A stretch of 15,418 nt of DNA from NCBI GenBank assembly GCA_045638145.1, contig JAZUAU010000025.1:1-15418 (forward strand), given 5' to 3'. The notes under the pieces are model-generated. The model was not told the DNA's origin. It searched no databases and saw only the letters and a program-made list of their open reading frames with translations. Of this stretch, positions 13,081-15,418 are shown in pieces. A program made the position numbers and the translations under genes. The DNA is from SFWF01 sp045638145. Its GTDB lineage: Bacteria > Bacillota > Clostridia > Oscillospirales > Acutalibacteraceae. Every line of letters begins with the position of its first letter. The stretch's first letter is position 1.

Positions 13081-13092
13081 AACGAACACCTT
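13064..13092 (-). terminator. Terminator of the mrnC gene, built partly from its last codons
   Basis: On the minus strand AAGGTGTTCGTTT (13092-13080), a 3-nt loop and AAACGGACACCTT (13076-13064), one pair being G-U, then TTTTG. The mrnC stop codon TAA (13075-13077) is in the loop, so the 5' arm encodes the last residues of the protein. Confidence 0.85.
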
Positions 13093-13461
13093 TTCCCAAA
13101 TTATATTAAATAGTTCCTCGGCCCGGTCGTGCCCATCTGATAGATGAAGATAGCCGAACAGGGTTTCAAGTCCCGTAGCGATATGATAGTCGCGGACGCT
13201 TGCGTTCTTCGGAACAGAATGAACATGAGCGTTTCTGCCCCTCTTGTAAACCGACAACTCCTTCTCGGAAAGAAGCTCTTCTATTGCTTCAAAGCCCTTT
13301 GCCTGCTCGGAAGCCTTTACAAGCTTTACCGAAAGGGTGTGTAGCTCTCCCGCGGGGCGGTTAATCTCCGCAAGACGGGTACGGACAAGCAGTCCGAAAT
13401 AGGCATCTCCAACAAATGCAAGCGCACCGGGGCTTAAATTATTTACTGTATATTTATCCAT
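13075..13461 (-). CDS. mrnC: Mini-ribonuclease III
   Basis: A 128-residue stand-alone RNase III catalytic domain without the double-stranded-RNA-binding domain, which is the defining form of Mini-III. LAFVGDAYFGLLVR (14-27) holds the catalytic Asp (D19), followed by LHTLSVKLVKASEQAK, a basic KRGRNAHVHSVPKNA segment and ATGLETLFGYLHL with the second acidic catalytic position. In B. subtilis Mini-III matures 23S rRNA ends. Genes for it often sit near cysS; here it follows obg by nine bases, with AGGTG just before the ATG, so the two are one transcription unit. Full length for the family. Its last codons and stop form the 5' arm and loop of a terminator, so the operon ends here. Confidence 0.93.
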   Translation of the reverse strand: MDKYTVNNLSPGALAFVGDAYFGLLVRTRLAEINRPAGELHTLSVKLVKASEQAKGFEAIEELLSEKELSVYKRGRNAHVHSVPKNASVRDYHIATGLETLFGYLHLSDGHDRAEELFNIIWEKVFVL

Positions 13462-13470
13462 TCCAGCACC

Positions 13471-14748
13471 TTAATCAATATAATCGAACTCGATATCGTA
13501 AACAACAACGGTATCGCCTTCCTGAACACCTGCTTTTTGAAGCTCCTTTATGATGCCTGTCTGACGAAGCACACGTTCGAAATACTGAAGCGATTCGTAG
13601 TCCTCGGGGTCGATGGTTTCGAGTATTTTAAGAATCCATGGAGCATCCTCAACAAAGTAAACTCCATCCTCTGCACGAATGGTAAAGGTTCTCTTGTCAC
13701 TCTTGACGGTAAAGTCCTCCGCAGGAGCAGGCTCGGGCTCGTATACTTTGATATCGGGAAGCTTTGCAAGCTCTGCCGCAACGTAGTTTATAAGCTCGTC
13801 TGTGCCTTCTTTTATGGGGGCCATTATGGGGAAGAATTTATAGCCGAGGTTCTCAAAATAGTCCTTTAACTCTGCGATTTTTTCTTCCTCTGCCATATCG
13901 CACTTATTACCGACAATTATCTGTGGTCTGTCCTTAAGCTCTTCGCTGAAAACGGCAAGCTCGCGGTTGATTGCATCGAAATCCTCTATGGGGTCTCTGC
14001 CCTCGCTGCCCGAAACGTCGATAACGTGGAGAAGAAGTCGGCAACGCTCAACGTGGCGCAAAAACTCGTGACCAAGACCCACGCCCTCGCCTGCCCCCTC
14101 AATAAGACCGGGGATATCCGCCATAACGAAGGATGAGCCCTCGCCCATACGGACAACACCGAGAACGGGAGTGAGGGTTGTAAAATGATAGTTTGCGATT
14201 TTGGGCTTTGCTTCGCTGACTACCGAAACTAAAGTCGATTTTCCAACGTTGGGAAAACCGATAAGTCCAACGTCTGCAAGTAGCTTAAGCTCAAGCACGG
14301 CATCAAAGGCTTCTCCGGGATTACCGTTCTTTGCAAATCGAGGTACCTGACGGGTAGCCGTTCCAAAATGCATATTTCCCCAGCCGCCCTTACCGCCCTT
14401 TGCGATAACTACGGGCTCGTCAGAGGAAATATCGGCAATAAGTCTGCCTGTTTCGGCATCGCGGACAAGAGTTCCTCTGGGGACAGAAATAACGAGATTG
14501 GGTGCACTTTTGCCCGTGCAACGGCAAGCACCGCCATTTGCACCGTTTTCTGCCGCATATTTTCTTTTGTATCTGAAATCGGCAAGGGTTGAAAGATTGT
14601 TGTCAACCTTAAAGATTATATCTCCGCCTCTGCCGCCGTCTCCTCCGTCGGGACCGCCTGCAGCTACGAACTTTTCACGATGGAAAGAAACTGCTCCGTT
14701 TCCTCCGTCGCCCGCCTTCAGATGAATTTTTGCTATATCTACGAACAT
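13471..14748 (-). CDS. obg: GTPase Obg/CgtA (ribosome assembly)
   Basis: A 425-residue Obg protein in the three-domain Gram-positive form. Residues 1-158 are the Gly-rich Obg fold (GDGGNG, GGPDGGDGGRGG, GGKGGWGN), 159-330 the GTPase with G1 GFPNVGKS (164-171), G3 DIPG (211-214) and G4 NKCD (281-284), and about 350-425 the C-terminal OCT domain. Obg helps assemble the 50S subunit and links GTP/ppGpp levels to growth. ATG 14746-14748 has GGAG seven bases upstream. The order prp–rpmA–obg is the conserved rplU locus. A hairpin terminator lies between rpmA and obg with only about 35 bp left for a separate promoter, so obg probably depends on partial read-through. mrnC follows by nine bases. Confidence 0.97.
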   Translation of the reverse strand: MFVDIAKIHLKAGDGGNGAVSFHREKFVAAGGPDGGDGGRGGDIIFKVDNNLSTLADFRYKRKYAAENGANGGACRCTGKSAPNLVISVPRGTLVRDAETGRLIADISSDEPVVIAKGGKGGWGNMHFGTATRQVPRFAKNGNPGEAFDAVLELKLLADVGLIGFPNVGKSTLVSVVSEAKPKIANYHFTTLTPVLGVVRMGEGSSFVMADIPGLIEGAGEGVGLGHEFLRHVERCRLLLHVIDVSGSEGRDPIEDFDAINRELAVFSEELKDRPQIIVGNKCDMAEEEKIAELKDYFENLGYKFFPIMAPIKEGTDELINYVAAELAKLPDIKVYEPEPAPAEDFTVKSDKRTFTIRAEDGVYFVEDAPWILKILETIDPEDYESLQYFERVLRQTGIIKELQKAGVQEGDTVVVYDIEFDYID

Positions 14749-14774
14749 TAAAATTCTCCGTTGTTTTCAAGTTT

Positions 14775-14806
14775 AAAAATTTAAGCCCAGCATAAATGCC
14801 GGGCTT
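14775..14806 (-). terminator. Hairpin terminator between rpmA and obg
   Basis: On the minus strand AAGCCCGGCA (14806-14797), loop TTTA and TGCTGGGCTT (14792-14783) with one G-U pair, then AAATTTTT. The wobble makes the stem better as minus-strand RNA than as plus-strand RNA. Likely an attenuating terminator that lowers obg expression relative to the ribosomal protein genes. Confidence 0.75.
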
Positions 14807-14821
14807 TAAATCAAGAGTTAA

Positions 14822-15106
14822 TTACTGCTCAACAGCGTAAATGCTGACCTGCTTGCGCTCACGACCTACGCGCTCAAACTTAACCTTACCGTCAATAAGA
14901 GCAAATAAGGTATCGTCAGAACCCTTGCCTACATTGTTGCCCGGGTGAATATGTGTTCCTCTCTGGCGAACCAAAATGTTGCCTGCAAGAACAAACTGAC
15001 CGTCAGCACGCTTAACGCCAAGACGTTTAGCCTCACTGTCACGACCGTTCTTTGTAGAACCCATTCCCTTCTTCTGACCAAATAACTGAATGTTAATCTT
15101 TAACAT
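14822..15106 (-). CDS. rpmA: 50S ribosomal protein L27 (bL27), Prp-processed form
   Basis: A 94-residue bL27. The core is standard: KKGMGSTKNGRDSEAKRLGVKRADGQFVLAGNILVRQRG, THIHPG and NVGKGSDDTLFA. The N-terminal extension MLKINIQLFG is the Firmicutes type that must be cut off by the Cys protease Prp so that the new N terminus can reach the peptidyl-transferase centre. The usual cleavage sequence is LQFF followed by A; here it is IQLF followed by G, a mild variant. GGAGGTG stands five bases before the ATG and is made from the last codons of prp (gap between the two genes two bases), which couples the substrate to its protease. A terminator follows about 15 bases downstream. Confidence 0.97.
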   Translation of the reverse strand: MLKINIQLFGQKKGMGSTKNGRDSEAKRLGVKRADGQFVLAGNILVRQRGTHIHPGNNVGKGSDDTLFALIDGKVKFERVGRERKQVSIYAVEQ

Positions 15107-15108
15107 TA

Positions 15109-15411
15109 TTACACCTCCAAAAAAACTTTTATGCAGTTAGGAAACTGCTCGGATAACTGCTGCATGTGAATTTTAAAGCCCTCAATAACAGCCAAAGCTT
15201 TGTCCGACGGATTTTCAATCCTTACGGTCATTTCTGCGTCCGACACATTGGCAACGGCTTTATCACCGATAACCTCAATTATTGTGTTTGCCGCCATATA
15301 GGCTGCCGAAGAAACAGATGCACACACCTGTCTTCCAAGCTCATCATCAGCATCAGTTGTACAATGTCCTTTTACGGAAAAACCGTTATTAGACAGTTTA
15401 ACGCAAGTCAT
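15109..15411 (-). CDS. prp: Ribosomal-processing cysteine protease Prp
   Basis: A 100-residue cysteine protease that removes the N-terminal extension of L27. The family signature is intact: G15-H16 in VKGHC and C30 in GRQVCASVSSAAYMAAN, giving the His/Cys dyad with the normal 13-residue spacing between them. Length is typical. The ATG (15409-15411) is seven bases from the right edge, so its ribosome binding site and the expected upstream rplU (bL21) gene are out of view. It lies between rplU and rpmA in most Firmicutes, and here its last codons supply the rpmA ribosome binding site. Confidence 0.93.
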   Translation of the reverse strand: MTCVKLSNNGFSVKGHCTTDADDELGRQVCASVSSAAYMAANTIIEVIGDKAVANVSDAEMTVRIENPSDKALAVIEGFKIHMQQLSEQFPNCIKVFLEV

Positions 15412-15418
15412 AATTAAA

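Overview
The window looks like chromosome of a low-to-moderate GC Gram-positive anaerobe, most likely a gut-type member of the class Clostridia. The evidence is the rplU-type locus order prp–rpmA–obg, the Prp-processed N-terminal extension on ribosomal protein L27, a Mini-RNase III gene, a YitT-family protein, strong sigma-A-type promoters with TGn extensions, and a secreted transglutaminase with Cys/His repeats. I cannot name the species. Nearly all genes lie on the minus strand; the exceptions are the integrase fragment at the left edge and the transglutaminase gene.

Layout from left to right. (1) Positions 1–491 are the end of an integrated element: the C-terminal half of a tyrosine integrase, then the 3' end of a tRNA gene (T-arm, acceptor strand, encoded CCA) and that tRNA's terminator. 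The element itself lies to the left of the window. (2) Just inside the host side is a decapitated TipAS-domain regulator remnant (558–749). It abuts an FAD/Rieske oxidoreductase (754–2064), an ICMT-type membrane methyltransferase and a rhodanese lipoprotein (2149–3258). (3) A divergent promoter region drives the rhodanese pair leftwards and a secreted, membrane-anchored transglutaminase-like protein rightwards (3548–5167). (4) A two-gene nitroreductase–SDR operon converges on it through a shared terminator. (5) An FGGY sugar kinase (6771–8171) forms a monocistron with its own strong promoter.

(6) Positions 8268–12177 hold a five-gene operon behind a perfect consensus promoter (TTGACA, 17 bp, TATAAT): dut, trmB, a COG0523/CobW GTPase with a huge His/Cys-rich metal-binding insert, a second CobW-like GTPase that has lost the CxCC metal motif and carries a TIGR03943-like Cys-rich C-terminal domain, and an MBL-fold hydrolase with a full dinuclear metal site. 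I consider the tandem GTPase pair plus metalloenzyme the best candidate for an undescribed system. The working hypothesis is an intracellular metal-handling or metal-insertion module. (7) Positions 12183–15411 hold the housekeeping block: a YitT-family membrane protein, Mini-RNase III (mrnC), obg, rpmA and prp.

Other recurrent or odd features are several transcription terminators that contain the stop codon of the preceding gene, a TrmB whose signature catalytic motif is substituted at several normally invariant positions, and two leader regions that may be dispersed repeats carrying promoters or hairpins.
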